DNA from: Camillea tinctor
Taxonomy: Eukaryota; Ascomycota; Sordariomycetes; Xylariales; Xylariaceae
Direction of reading: 5' to 3'
DNA: 64,000 bases
NCBI GenBank assembly: GCA_022578605.1
Contig: MU394055.1
Location: 66,902-130,901, forward strand
Part shown: piece after piece, positions 32,584 to 44,100 of the stretch
How positions within the stretch are numbered: position 1 is the stretch's first letter
Layout: each line of letters begins with the position of its first letter
Notes under the pieces: model-generated
Told to the model about the DNA's origin: nothing
Seen by the model: only the letters and a program-made list of their open reading frames with translations
Databases searched by the model: none
Translations under genes and position numbers: made by a program

Positions 32584-34574
32584 GTCTTAAAGTATCACTT
32601 AATATATCGTAAACTAGTAAACCCCCAATCTTTGATGATGTAAGATAATGAGGTTTCCCAGAATCCACGTGCTGAACCACGTGGGATAGAGTCGTCGTAA
32701 GAGAACCCGTAAATTTCGAAAAGGGGATGTATAGGCTATGTGCTATGTATATTGACGGAAGCCGAAGAACGTGGCAATACCCGCCGAGATTTGTGCAAGG
32801 GAATTACGAGATAGCAAATATATGCTTCAACGGAGATAGAAAGAAGAAACCCTAGTTAGTATACCGCCTTCCGGGCCTCGCTATTGGGGATGTTCACGTC
32901 GTATGACCATCTCCCGAATCATACCTAAGGTTAAGTGGTTTATTAAATTTGGGATAATATCGTTAGTATCATGCTACCATTCAGGGGCTAATAACCCAAT
33001 CGTGGAAACTCGTGGGGTCAAGATTGCCGCAATACTGAGCGAAACTATCAGAAAAGGATGAGACGCAAAAGAAAAAAAAGAAAAAAAATAGAATTGGGGG
33101 GCCGAGGGAACGTAATTAGTTAAGACTTGTCAGCGGTGAGCAGTAGCTCGTTGATAAATGGTCTGATGAAGCCCCGTGTATCGGTAAGTAAGGTGGTCTA
33201 CATACATAAAATACATACATATAGCATGCATACATAAAGGATGACTTGCATTCTGCATATCTGACACCGCGGCAAACAACCACGGGAGCAGCGCAAGGAT
33301 TATCGTGGGTTAATTAGCATCCCTCATCCCTAGCCATGTCTTGTCCAACTCGAGGCCGGCTATCAACTCACAAATAACATGGTTCTTCTTTTGGCAATGG
33401 GTTTGATAGCATACATACCGCTTCTTGTTAACGACCCAATTTTTCTATCACTGACTTCGAAAGAACCCTGTGTAGACGTAATTGCGTAGTTGGCGAAAGT
33501 GCCCTACATCGGATAGAGTCTTCACGCGAGACTCCGGCCCGGGTAGTCGGTCTATACCGAACATGCTGGCATACCAAGAATGTCTTCCTTGTTTTCACTT
33601 CGCCGGATTGGCTCCTTCGGGTAGGTGATGTGCTGAGAACAGTCTCCCCTCTGGACGTTCGATTGGGACCACGTACACGTATCTTGTTGCAATGGAAACA
33701 AGGGTCGTTAGAGGGGTATGTAGCTGGTCCGAATATCTACCTATGTACCTGCTCAATTGCATTTTCTCCAAGACGTGCCTTGATCAGTATACTATCCCCC
33801 ATGTCAATCCCCCGCATGCTACTTAAAATTGATGATGCCGAGTATAGTGTCCGTTGTTATTGCATAACCGACACCAATAAAAAGCCAATATATTATAGAC
33901 GTTGAAAGGAGCCTCAAGTTGACAGGTCCGATACGTTTCTGCCGTCAGCAATGATTAACGACATGCATGATATGAGGGGAGACTTTGCATGTTACCAAAT
34001 GTAAAAAGGACATTGAGGTCAACGCTGAGCTAACGTAGGGTTTCACTTTATTGCAGCTTGCGTGACAACCGGTCCAGCTTTCTTCGAACAGGATATGTAG
34101 ACGAAGCGAATGAAGATAGGTAATGAGGCCCGGTCCCAGCGAATTCACGGTCTCGCACTGTTGGCGTAGGTATGAGGGTGTACCTTGACCCTCTCAAGGC
34201 CGGTGGAGGATGCAGAAATGGGTGCGGTCCACCAGAGAAGAGAGTACTTGAATATATACCGAAAGGGCATATGTATTAAGAACAAGACAGCGAGCCTCCT
34301 CCCAATTGATATAGGCTCGAGGATGTAATTATTTACACGACCAACACGCAATTCTATTACTACTCCTCAGTCATCCACCATTACATCATTACCATTACTG
34401 GGTTTTTGTCTTCTTCTAGAAAGAATACGCCATGTTTGATCACACTCGATCCTCCAAAATCATGAGCAGTGTTTTTTTTTTTAATCTTCCATTCCGATTC
34501 CTCTCGTTATGCCAAGAAACTGGTTTCAAGATCCGTCATCGCAAATCTTGATACAGCAAAGGTAGGTAGGCAGG
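32584..34574. other. Intergenic region, no gene recognised
   Basis: About 2 kb. Short frames have no family character. It includes the promoter of the methyltransferase gene and the 3' flank of the But2-type gene. Confidence 0.45.
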
Positions 34575-35828
34575 TCATGAGCAAGGGACGATCCAAGCAC
34601 CGATTCCATCCGTGAATTGGGGGTTATCGCCCACACCAGCATGGAGAAACTCGAGATTGAAGTCCCTCACGCTACTAACGAGCCATTGCATTTTGCGGCC
34701 ACCAAAGCCATCGCTTCTGTCACTTCCACACTCGAATGTGCCGAGAATAGTGTTTTCGCCTGGGAAGACTTGATGCAAAGCCGCACCATCCCATGTGGAG
34801 TCATCATTGTCCAGAGTGAGATTGAAAGTCATGCCGGAATTCGAAAGCATCTCCTGCTCTAGACCACTAAACAGATAGCATGGATATCCCTCTTGAAGCG
34901 AGGTGCATACGGGCATTCGAAACTGAAGAGCACATTGCGAGGCCCCAACATCCCGCTTTCTCGGTCGGAGAAATTCATTTGGTATGACGTATTGCATTAT
35001 AGTGCTGTTGGTTGACGAGATAGAGACCTCTCCCATGGTGTCCTTAATGCCATCTGGAGAAGAGGGATCGGCATAACCTACCCTAAAAGGAGCAATCGAC
35101 GGCGCAGATGCCGGTACCGAACATACTGGAGACGATATAGTGGGTTCGGCAGCGGGCGACTGGGGTTTTTTGACAGCCGGAGAGGCAGTGCTGGAGGTGC
35201 CACCTATCTGAGAGCTCTGGGTGTCGACAGGCAAGACAACGGTCCGTGTTGAGGTCGGCAATGGCTGAACTGAGACAGGCTGAGAAGTGCGTCGTGATAC
35301 GGAGGTTGGCTGGGACACCGCCACGCTGCTGCTGCCGCCAGCTGCAGAGCATTCTGGGGTCTCATTCGAGAGTGCCAATGATATCGGAAGACATCCAGCT
35401 TTGTCTGCCTTCCCTTCCGAATAGATATCATAATATGTATCACTGCCAGAGCCCACTGGACAGGCATAGAAGACGCCAGGTCCACCGTCATAGGCTAGGT
35501 AACGTTTGCCATCTTCCTTTGGAGGCGTGACTTCGAAAGCGGTAGGGCCAACTATACCGGCATAACATTCAAACTGGTAACCCGGGGCTCTCATGAAGCA
35601 ATTGTGCTTGAGGCCATCCTTGATGGTTTTGGTGGTTGTGTCAAGGCAGAAGCCACCCTGCTGAAAGGCTCCGCCGAGAAGGAGGTCGCCAACATGGTCC
35701 TCGGTTACAGTCTTGTTTACCACACCAACCGATGCTAATTTGAAACAGCAGCCAGCGTTGCTCTGGCGCAGTCGAAGCGAGGCAGCCGAGGCAGAAGAAA
35801 GTAGCAATGCTATAGCGAATGGCTTCAT
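34575..35828 (-). CDS. Secreted But2-type cell-surface protein
   Basis: A single exon of 417 aa starting MKPFAIALLLSSASAASLR, a clear signal peptide. The frame extends 41 codons upstream, but only this Met gives a normal signal sequence. Residues 25-170 form a Cys-rich domain opening CCFKLASVGVV, with GGFCLDTTTKTI and FECYAGIVG. A Ser/Thr/Pro-rich linker of about 90 residues, probably O-glycosylated, follows. The C-terminal domain of about 150 residues contains CALQFRMPVC, YPCYLFSGLEQE and LGTFECGSD, resembling the But2 C-terminal domain of fungal surface proteins. The role is unknown; location in the wall or medium is expected. No GPI signal is present at the C-terminus. Confidence 0.75.
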   Translation of the reverse strand: MKPFAIALLLSSASAASLRLRQSNAGCCFKLASVGVVNKTVTEDHVGDLLLGGAFQQGGFCLDTTTKTIKDGLKHNCFMRAPGYQFECYAGIVGPTAFEVTPPKEDGKRYLAYDGGPGVFYACPVGSGSDTYYDIYSEGKADKAGCLPISLALSNETPECSAAGGSSSVAVSQPTSVSRRTSQPVSVQPLPTSTRTVVLPVDTQSSQIGGTSSTASPAVKKPQSPAAEPTISSPVCSVPASAPSIAPFRVGYADPSSPDGIKDTMGEVSISSTNSTIMQYVIPNEFLRPRKRDVGASQCALQFRMPVCTSLQEGYPCYLFSGLEQEMLSNSGMTFNLTLDNDDSTWDGAALHQVFPGENTILGTFECGSDRSDGFGGRKMQWLVSSVRDFNLEFLHAGVGDNPQFTDGIGAWIVPCS

Positions 35829-36145
35829 GTTGATGAGGTCTCGAATAAAACGGATGTTGAAAGAGAGAAGAGAAATTAGACAATACAGCTGCCTGAGCCT
35901 GAAAAGAAAAAAAAATAAAGGGCAATGCGATGATAACACCCAAGCAGCCAAACTAGTTAAACGACGATCGATTCCGAAAGTGAGTCGTTATGACGTTTCT
36001 GAAGGAAGGGCGAAGATAGAAAATTGGGTAACTTAAGTCAGATCCCCAGATCTATCGAGGGCACCAAAATAAAATATTTACCTCTAGACTGGAAAGGAGG
36101 CGGAAGGCAAGAGATGAGGAGAGATGGTTGTTTTTAATAAGAACG

Positions 36146-36205
36146 GAGGAGGAGAAGAAGTAGTAGTAGTAGTAGTAGCAGTAGTAGAAGGAGGAGGAGG
36201 AGAAG
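36146..36205. repeat. GGA/GTA trinucleotide microsatellite
   Basis: Runs of GAG/GGA units around an uninterrupted AGT/GTA tract. Confidence 0.85.
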
Positions 36206-36235
36206 ACTATAAAGAGTTATGAAGCGAGGATTGCT

Positions 36236-36308
36236 CAGGTAGAGAGGTAGAGAGGTAGGTAGAGGTAGGTTAAGATAGATAGAGGTAAGGTGAAGAGGTA
36301 GAGAGGTT
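36236..36308. repeat. GAGGTA-type minisatellite
   Basis: Imperfect repeats of AGAGGTAG and AGGTAGGT units. Confidence 0.75.
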
Positions 36309-37525
36309 GTCGTTCCGAGTTGTGGAATGTTGTAGGTTAAGTTAGTTAGGTTACCCTCTTATTAGAATAGATAGAGAGGGTTGGGGGAGAGAAGAGAGAG
36401 GAAAGGAGAGAGTAGCGGGAAGGCTAGTGCAACCCGTGCTAAAAGAAAAATAGGAAACGGAAAGTAGATGGCGGGAAGCGGCAGCAGCAAAAGAGTATGT
36501 ACTACCTAGCAGCAACATAATTACTACTTTAGGTAATTTTAGGCAAATATTTGCTAGTCACCTAGGTGCCTGTAAGGAACGATCGCCCGACATTTCCTTC
36601 CAATGACTGACATATTAACCTTATTCTTTGATCCTCTTATTCATGATAGGTGCAAGCTGGAGGGACTTTTAAGTCCGATTTCCATAGTTCACTTATACCT
36701 GGGAAGACCCCACATGCTTCACCTAAAGTTCTGTTTTGACGTAACTCATTGTTATAAGTCAATCAGCTAGCCTAGCCACCCCCTGAATTGACCTGAATTA
36801 CATCACCAAATCTCACTTGTGCTTACACTTGCTGAGGTCCATTCCTCGTCTCTCTTCAGGTGGTCCCCGCCTGCCATGTTCTTATTGATCTGTCAAACCT
36901 TCTACTGCTATTTACCTTTCTCATGAAACATCTGCGCCTGACAGATAGATTATTAAAAGGTTCTAGTTATGGATACCTATCCATCGAATGTTCAGACAAT
37001 GCCTATATTTGCCACTCCCAACCCCCGTACCACATTTCAAAAACCACCATAGCGGTCAGATACCCTAGGCAGTGTTAAGTACATACGTTGGCATTAGGTA
37101 GGCCTATGATTTCCGAATAATCACAAGAGCACATGGGCATATGTCTCACGACGATTAATCATTTATTTATTTATTGCTTCTGCGTCCTATTTTTCAAGTA
37201 TCCGTTTCATCTACCTCATCAAATTGCCAATGGGAAAATGGAATGCGGATTGTTTTTAGTGTTTCGCATGAGCTGCAACACTCTGAGCGCAAATCGCCTA
37301 ACCTACGCCATATACCGACGAGAACTAAGACACATGCCAATTATTCAGTAGATCTCTATAGGGATTTGCATGGTCGTCAAGTGACGAAAAACACGAAAGC
37401 AAAACTTGTTTAGGACCCCTGAATCAAATTAAGTATTTCTCCGTGTCTTGTTTGATAATCCATCTCCTGCCTCCCTTACACACGTGAAGGCCATCGTTGA
37501 TAGCACTTTATATAGGTTGAAATAC

Positions 37526-38322
37526 CTAGTCTACTAAAATATGCTGGAGTTTCCAGAGCGTATTGACCTTCAGAGGACGTGAATCCAGTGCGACATGTTC
37601 ATTGCTATCATAATGTATGGAGAAGATTGCCTGTGATGTTGCAGGTATCGTGTCTCGTTGCTCGCTGTCACCAATGTATATCATATCCGATGCGCGGACA
37701 TCTAGGTGCTCCAGTACTTTTGCAAACAGGCCCTCGGTTTTAGCTACCCCGAAACGATTCGTCGTAGCAAGAAAGTCGATATATCCCGAAATCCTCAGCC
37801 TTTCCACCGTTATCTCCTGTGCATCCTGTGGTCCTTCGGTGATGACTGCGATCTTCTTCCCCAGGTCCCGGAGTCTGCGAAGAAGTTGAACGGCCCCACT
37901 CACTAACTGGAGAGAAGCCATGATAGTCCGTTCATAGGTAGAAATCACCTCATCCATGAACGCGTGGTCTTGGTGAAGAGAAAAATGGGATAGCACACTC
38001 GCAAACCTATCTCTACGGTATTCGTGCGAAGTCTTTCCGTCTGTAAACGCCTGAGAGGTTTTCATCTTGAGGGTCTCGACATACTGAGACTTCAACTCGT
38101 TCAGGGGTACCCCGTATCTCTGATATATGGCATCAAGTGCTGAATTAACAGCAGAGTCAGACGCCTTTCGGAACTCGTGCAGTGTGTCATCCAGATCAAA
38201 TGCGAACTAAGTCTTCTCCATGAGAACTGTACGGAGCTTGGCAACGCTGTCCCACCATAGCCTGCACCTTTCCAATTACCGAAAAGGATAATGGGATCTT
38301 GAGTTACTAATATTTGCTTCAT
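37526..38322 (-). CDS. HAD-superfamily hydrolase
   Basis: Proposed exons are 38322-38308 (15 nt, MKQIL) and 38206-37526, giving 231 aa, joined across a 101-nt GT-AG intron. Spliced, the protein starts MKQILFAFDLDDTLHEF, which places HAD motif I (DLDDT, nucleophile plus acid Asp) at the usual N-terminal position. Motif II is the Thr in IAVITEGPQD, the motif III Lys is in GVAKTEG, and motif IV is MIYIGDSEQRDTIPA. All catalytic groups are present, so a phosphatase or dehalogenase-like function is likely; the substrate is unknown. Without the intron a TAG sits directly before FAFDLDD, so a pseudogene reading is possible but less economical. It is isolated, with no operon-like partner. Confidence 0.7.
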
Positions 38323-38794
38323 TTCTTGGTAATGAGAATTATTGAGGACGTATCCTCTATTTAGATTCCTGGTATACAGCAAGTTGTGGACTCGATTCTG
38401 AATATCGCCCATAATCGAGGTTTCCATAAGGCATGATGGCAGAGGAATCATGTCGGCTAAGATCCGAACCCACTTTCTCGCCTTCCCTAGAGGGTAGCTG
38501 TTTATCGAATATTGGCTCGCTGATTGGTTCACTGGAGCAGTCTATGCGCTGGTTTCAGGGTTGGCTCCTCCTACTCATTGCAAGTTGCGGCAGCAAGGCA
38601 GTTAGTCCCGAGCGGAGACGTGCACAATAATGGAATATGGTTACAATATGGTACCATGCTTTAGAACGGGGATGAGTTTCCCCTCTCCAGGTATTTGTCG
38701 CAAGTGCTGGAGGGGCACATATGTCATCAATATCGAAACAATGCGGTACACAAGTCCTCGGTGGAAAATGGAAATAACTGACGGTATCGCTATC

Positions 38795-38992
38795 TCAAAG
38801 CTCTGAAGACAGAAGGTAGGCCTTAACCGACACGTGGGCTAGGGTGACGTGCCCGTCCGTGACTTGAACTAGGCCGTCAACTAAGTTTAGTATTTTATAC
38901 TTGCTACGCAATAAGCCCTCTTCATCCAAATAGTCTAAACCCAGTTCTATCACGATTCCAGTGTGGATTTCCTTTGGAGCCAGTGATGTCAC
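38795..38992 (-). pseudogene. Relic of a NACHT/ankyrin (NLR-like) protein
   Basis: About 65 codons ending VTDGHVTLAHVSVKAYLLS. This matches the winged-helix segment that follows the NACHT domain in fungal NLR-like proteins, whose hallmark is LAHFSVKEYL. The open stretch stops shortly after, and no NACHT P-loop or ankyrin repeats are seen within several hundred bases on either side. I read it as a decayed fragment, possibly left by ectopic duplication; a fragment of a split gene is less likely. Confidence 0.6.
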
Positions 38993-39735
38993 TGCGAATG
39001 AAATTCAAAGAAGAATTCGTCTTGCCGGTAATAGCGATTATTAAGCGCAGTTTTGTTGGTATAATGCCTAATTAGGGGTTGTGTTCAATATCTATTGGAC
39101 CATAGATCTTAATCAACTGTCCAATGAATAATCGCTAACTTGATGCATGAAGATTGTCTAGTACATCAGATATGTAGGTTATATCATATTGATTTCTAGT
39201 TCCTTGACTTGAAACATTGCATACCTATATTTCTATATTTTAAGTATATAAAATCCAGTTCCATTACTATAGTCGTTAAATATCAACAATGTTACGATAT
39301 TGTTCGGATTCATTTTGCATGAAGGAATATGTGCGTATTTGAGAAAGTGTACATAGATAACACTGAACCCGGTCAAAATGCCACCTACGTATTGTGGACT
39401 CAGTTTAGGAGAACTAGACACCAACCCCAGGGTTAAAAATATTCATCCGGGTTGTGAGTATCGAGCTTTATGGAAAACCATGACCTCTATAATTTACGAC
39501 TCGTTATTTCAGAGGCACCTACCTAACTATACCTAGACTATTAAGAATACATAGTATTACTGGTAGTAGTGGCCTGATGCTAGAAAAGGATCCAGTTCGG
39601 GACCCACCGGAGAAGAAAAAAAGGAAAAAAGCGCTTGACATAATGTCAAGAACGCCCTTTTCAGTACATGACTTGCATGGCTTTAGATAGGTACTAAATA
39701 TAGTATCAGTGGTTTCTCTCAAACACATAAAGGTA

Positions 39736-39763
39736 TAGGTTATATACCTAGGTATATAACCTA
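39736..39763. repeat. 28-bp perfect palindrome centred on TACCTAGGTA (copy 5)
   Basis: Both arms are exact reverse complements over 14 bp; the TACCTAGGTA core lies at 39745-39754. Confidence 0.85.
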
Positions 39764-39909
39764 CATATTCTGCTCGACCTTCGAGTAGATATTTACCTAC
39801 CTTAAGTGCTTTACTCTTGTCGACATATTAAATCTCTGACTCTACCCATTAACAATAATACGCCAAGATCACACCACCTAGCGGATTTCAGTTGCCCCAT
39901 CGGTTCAAA

Positions 39910-40470
39910 ATGCACCTTCAATTCCGTACTGCAACACCAGATGATGCGAGCCAGCTACAGGCGCTAGTAAAATCTGCGTATCGCGGCGAGACAAGCAGAC
40001 AGGGATGGACAACAGAAGCAGATCTCGTGGCGGACGATCGCATCGATGTTAAGGGAATAACGGCCAAGATCACGGCCCCAGACGGCGTGGTCCTGATGGC
40101 TACGGATGACGACGGTGCGCTCGTGGCATGCTGCGAAGTCGTCAAGCGCAGCGCCGACCTCGCTTACTTCGGCTTGTTTGCGGTAGACCCCCGTCGCCAA
40201 GGCGGCGGTCTCGGACGCCAGGTGCTCAACTATACCGAAGACTATTGTCGGCGAATCTGGAGCGTTACGAAATTGGAGATGAACGTGATTTGGACGCGCG
40301 ATGAGCTGATATCATGGTATATACGCCGTGGCTTCCGCAAGACGGGCAAGTCGAAGCCGTTCCCGTATGAAGAACTGGTCAACGGCGCGGCTTTACGGGA
40401 TGATTTGTATTTCGATGTGTTAGAGAAAGATTTGAACACTAGGACCGCTGCATCTGCTGATGCAGCATAA
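39910..40470 (+). CDS. GNAT-family N-acetyltransferase
   Basis: A single exon of 186 aa. The ATG at 39910 (MHLQFRTATPDDA) is used because the open frame upstream has no other ATG. GNAT features: RTATPDDASQLQALVKSAY for the N-terminal strand and helix, YFGLFAVDPRRQGGGLGRQV for motif A with the Q/RxxGxG acetyl-CoA loop, and WYIRRGFRKTGKSKPFPY for the C-terminal motif B. It transfers acetyl from acetyl-CoA to an amine; the substrate is unknown. The short length suggests a small-molecule acetyltransferase. Confidence 0.85.
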   Translation: MHLQFRTATPDDASQLQALVKSAYRGETSRQGWTTEADLVADDRIDVKGITAKITAPDGVVLMATDDDGALVACCEVVKRSADLAYFGLFAVDPRRQGGGLGRQVLNYTEDYCRRIWSVTKLEMNVIWTRDELISWYIRRGFRKTGKSKPFPYEELVNGAALRDDLYFDVLEKDLNTRTAASADAA

Positions 40471-41197
40471 ATTCGGGAGAGTGGTATTCATATGCATACG
40501 GGTTCGTTATAGATTATAGAAGTTTAGAGTCTATAGAGACTCGGAAATGACTATTAAAGAGCATAGAAATATATATACATATATATCTACATTAACCTTA
40601 GTAGCTATAGATATATATATTTAAGATTAGGTGCTAAGCTTCAGACTGTTTGTTAGAATTACGAAGAAATACACTGGAATCCGAGGGCGGGGTATGTGGT
40701 TCCGACCCCCACATCCCTAGGAACCCTTACTATGTACCTATAGAGGACTTGCAGATGCTTTTTAGCTTAACCAAACCTACATAAGTTACCTAAGTAGGTA
40801 ATCTAGGTGTGTTGTAAGACAGGCAGGAAGTATCATACTATCAGCAGGAATACTCCGTATCCGCTAAGTCATATTATAGTGAAAACTACCTAGGTACTAG
40901 TTAGGTAATACGCGGTCTATGGATGTAATTGAACTACAAGGGCACGTGCTTTCGCTTTCTTTTGGCGCTAGGTTAGCCACAACTGTACTTGCCACCCTTA
41001 TCGTACCTTACGTGAATCTTCTCTCTCTATTCTCTTTCTCCACTAACTCCACTAAAATCACGATGTTTTAATGCAAGGTACCGCACGCGTCTCCCTTATA
41101 AAGGAAAAGCTCTCTTGCTGGCTACACTACCTCATTTGCTGCTCTTTGCTCGACATGCTTCCAAGAGCTTTTACCATGAGACAACACAGTGATCAAA
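40471..41197. other. Intergenic region upstream of SNF2 gene
   Basis: AT-rich, with (AT)n-like stretches near 40568-40622 and a TACCTAGGTA palindrome at 40887-40896. No gene recognised. Confidence 0.5.
40887..40896. repeat. TACCTAGGTA palindrome, copy 6
   Basis: Exact 10-bp intergenic copy about 300 bp upstream of the SNF2 gene. Confidence 0.8.
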
Positions 41198-44100
41198 ATG
41201 GCAGATGTCGTTTCAGACGACGACTTCACCACCGCGTCCGAGATGTCCGATAAGCCGGACTTAACAAAACCCGACAAGCACAAACTGGATACCATCACCT
41301 CCTCTACCGTGGGAAATATCGAGTGGAGCGATCATGAGGATGGCCCTGTCGATAGATCATCCAAGAGACGGAAGGCACCCAGCAACAAAGGTTCACATTC
41401 CCGGAGCAAAAGAAAATCTACTGCAAGAGACCGCTCGTCGAAAGCCGTCAAGAAAAGGAAGAAAAGGCGCCGAAGCACAGATGATAGCGATATATCGCTG
41501 TCGCATTCAGGCTCGGACTCAGATTCAGGCTCGGAATCCCCTGAGAAGTTGCTACCTGAGTACTTTCGGACTCGGCGCGAACAATTTGATGAAAATCATA
41601 GGATCCTACGGGAGGCCGGCCTCCGGTTACCTCCAGATTACTCAGACCTCTACTTTTCGGACGATGAGAGGCTCGGAGAACTAGAAGAGAAGCCTCAGTT
41701 TGGTGGAACTGGTATCAGGCCATGCCAGCCATATAAAGATGTAGTTTTGAAAAGTTCGGGCGGCGTAATTCCAGCTTCTATCGCCCAATACCTTCGTGAC
41801 TATCAGATCCAAGGTGTTCAGTTCCTCCACGAACTCTTCGTTTACCAAAAGGGTGGCATTCTAGGTGATGATATGGGCTTAGGAAAGACAGTCCAGGTCG
41901 CTGCCTTTCTGACTGCGGCATTTGGTAAGACCGGCGACCGCCGAGATGCAAAAAGAATGAGGAAATTTCGACGTGCCAAAAACGATTGGTATCCCCGTGT
42001 TTTGATTATCTGCCCAGGTTCTTTGCTCCAAAACTGGAAATCCGAGTTGGAGAGATGGGGGTGGTGGGAAATCGACCTGTATCATGGCACAAGTAGAGAT
42101 GACGTTCTCGGAACAGCTCGATCTGGGAGACTCGAGATAATGATTACAACCTACAGCACATATCGGAATAGCTGCGAAGAAGTCAATAGGGTGCCGTGGG
42201 ATGTTGTCATCGCTGATGAATGCCACTCCATCAAGGATATCACAGCTGGTATAACCAAGACGATGAACCAGGTGAATGCCCTCTGTAGAATTGGTCTTAC
42301 CGGGACAGCCATCCAGAACAGATACGAAGAACTTTGGGCACTCCTCAATTGGACGAACCCAGGTCGTTTTGGAACCATGGCGGACTGGGTTACCCAAATC
42401 TGCAAGCCCTTAACAATCGGACAGTCCCACGATGCTACACTATACCAGCTAAGTGAGGCACGCAAAACCGCCAAGAAGTTACGTTTCAATCTTTTACCTC
42501 AGTTCTTCCTGAGGCGCATGAAAAGCCTCATTGCGGACCAACTACCTAAGAAGAACGACAGGGTCGTTTTTTGCCCATTATCCAGTATCCAGAGAGAAGC
42601 CTACGAGAATTTGCTTGCGAGTCCACTGGTTCAGTTCGTGCTCGAAGCTTTCGATACCTGTGCTTGTGGTTCCGATAACAAGAAGGGATGGTGCTGCCAA
42701 AAAGTAAACTCTGAAGGAGAGTCCTGGAAACCTATGGTATTCCCTATTGTTATGTCGCTCCAGAAGCTATCTAATCATTTCAACCTTCTCATCCCACGAA
42801 CTGCTGATACCATCGCCAAACACCAAAGGCAGCTTAAATTCCTCCAAGCCGCCATGCCACGCAACTGGGAAGAACACTATAGCAGCAGAGAATCAATGTT
42901 GACTCTTGCAAATCAAGAATACTGCGGGAAATGGAAGGTTCTCAAGCAGCTGTTGAAATTTTGGCACGATAATGGCGACAAAGTCCTCATCTTTTCACAC
43001 AGCGTGAGGTTGCTGCGGATATTACAGCAACTCTTTAATAACACGTCTTACAGTGTCAGCTATTTGGACGGATCCTTGAAGAACGAGGAACGGCAAGAAA
43101 TTGTCGATGACTTCAACTCGGATCCAAGCAAGTTTGTTTTCCTTATCTCTACTAAAGCTGGCGGTGTCGGACTCAATATCACATCAGCCAACAAAGTGGT
43201 CATCATGGATCCCCATTGGAACCCGGCCTACGATCTGCAAGCACAAGATCGGGCTTATCGGATCGGTCAAGTTCGCGATGTGGACGTGTATCGCCTGGTA
43301 TCCACTGGGACGATAGAGGAAATCACGTACGCCAGGCAAATATACAAACAACAGCAAGCAAATATTGGCTATAGCGCTTCCAATGAACGTCGTTACTTTA
43401 AAGGCGTACAGCAAGATAAGGATAGGAAAGGGGAGATATTCGGCATCCACAACTTGCTAACCTACAACGGCGACCAAGGTGTCCTTCGAGATATCGTTAA
43501 TAAAACGAATGTCGCGGAAGCTCGTGTTGGTGTCAAGTTAATGGACATCAACATGGAAAAGGTCATAGAGGATGCCGAAGACAGTCAATTAATCAAGAAA
43601 GAAGAAGGGTCCCATGATGAAACAGGCGGTCTCAAGCACTTGTCGGCACTACTGACCCGAGAGGATAACAAAAACGGGATCTTAGATGGTAAAAATGCCA
43701 AGACTAAGCCTAAAAGCGATCCCATACAGGCAATCCTCACCTCCGTGGGCGTAGAATACACACACGAGAACTCGGAGGTCATCGGATCATCCAAGGTCGA
43801 GGACGAGCTATCCCGCCAGGCGGAAATGGCCACCAGCCCGACAGGTGATATGGCCGAGCTCCGTGCGCTTTTCTTCAATAGCCAAGATCCATCGTCGGCC
43901 GCTGCTCTGGGTCTACACGATGAGTATAACCCTCCGGAAGACGTGATGCAACGCCAATTCTGCACCATGGCGCAAACCTTTGGCTTCTCCACCGCGACGG
44001 ACTTCGCACTCGCCGTCGAGAGCATGACGCAAGAGCAGCGGCGAAACTGCCTGGACTTGTTCTACAAAAAGCGCTTGGAGAAGCTCAAGAACCTCGCCGC

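Larger units (their letters stand above)
35829..37525. other. Intergenic region with purine-rich microsatellites
   Basis: About 1.7 kb without a supported gene. Contains (GGA)/(GTA) and GAGGTA repeats upstream of the But2-type gene. Confidence 0.5.
38323..39909. other. Intergenic region with a gene relic and a long palindrome
   Basis: Contains the NACHT-protein relic at 38795-38992 and a 28-bp perfect palindrome at 39736-39763. A minus-strand frame around 38101-38532 has no recognisable homology and overlaps the HAD gene. Confidence 0.5.

Noticed and set aside
38101..38532. 143-codon minus-strand frame overlapping the HAD gene
   Set aside because: It overlaps the HAD coding exon in another frame and has no recognised domain; only its MKQIL part is used as the HAD first exon.
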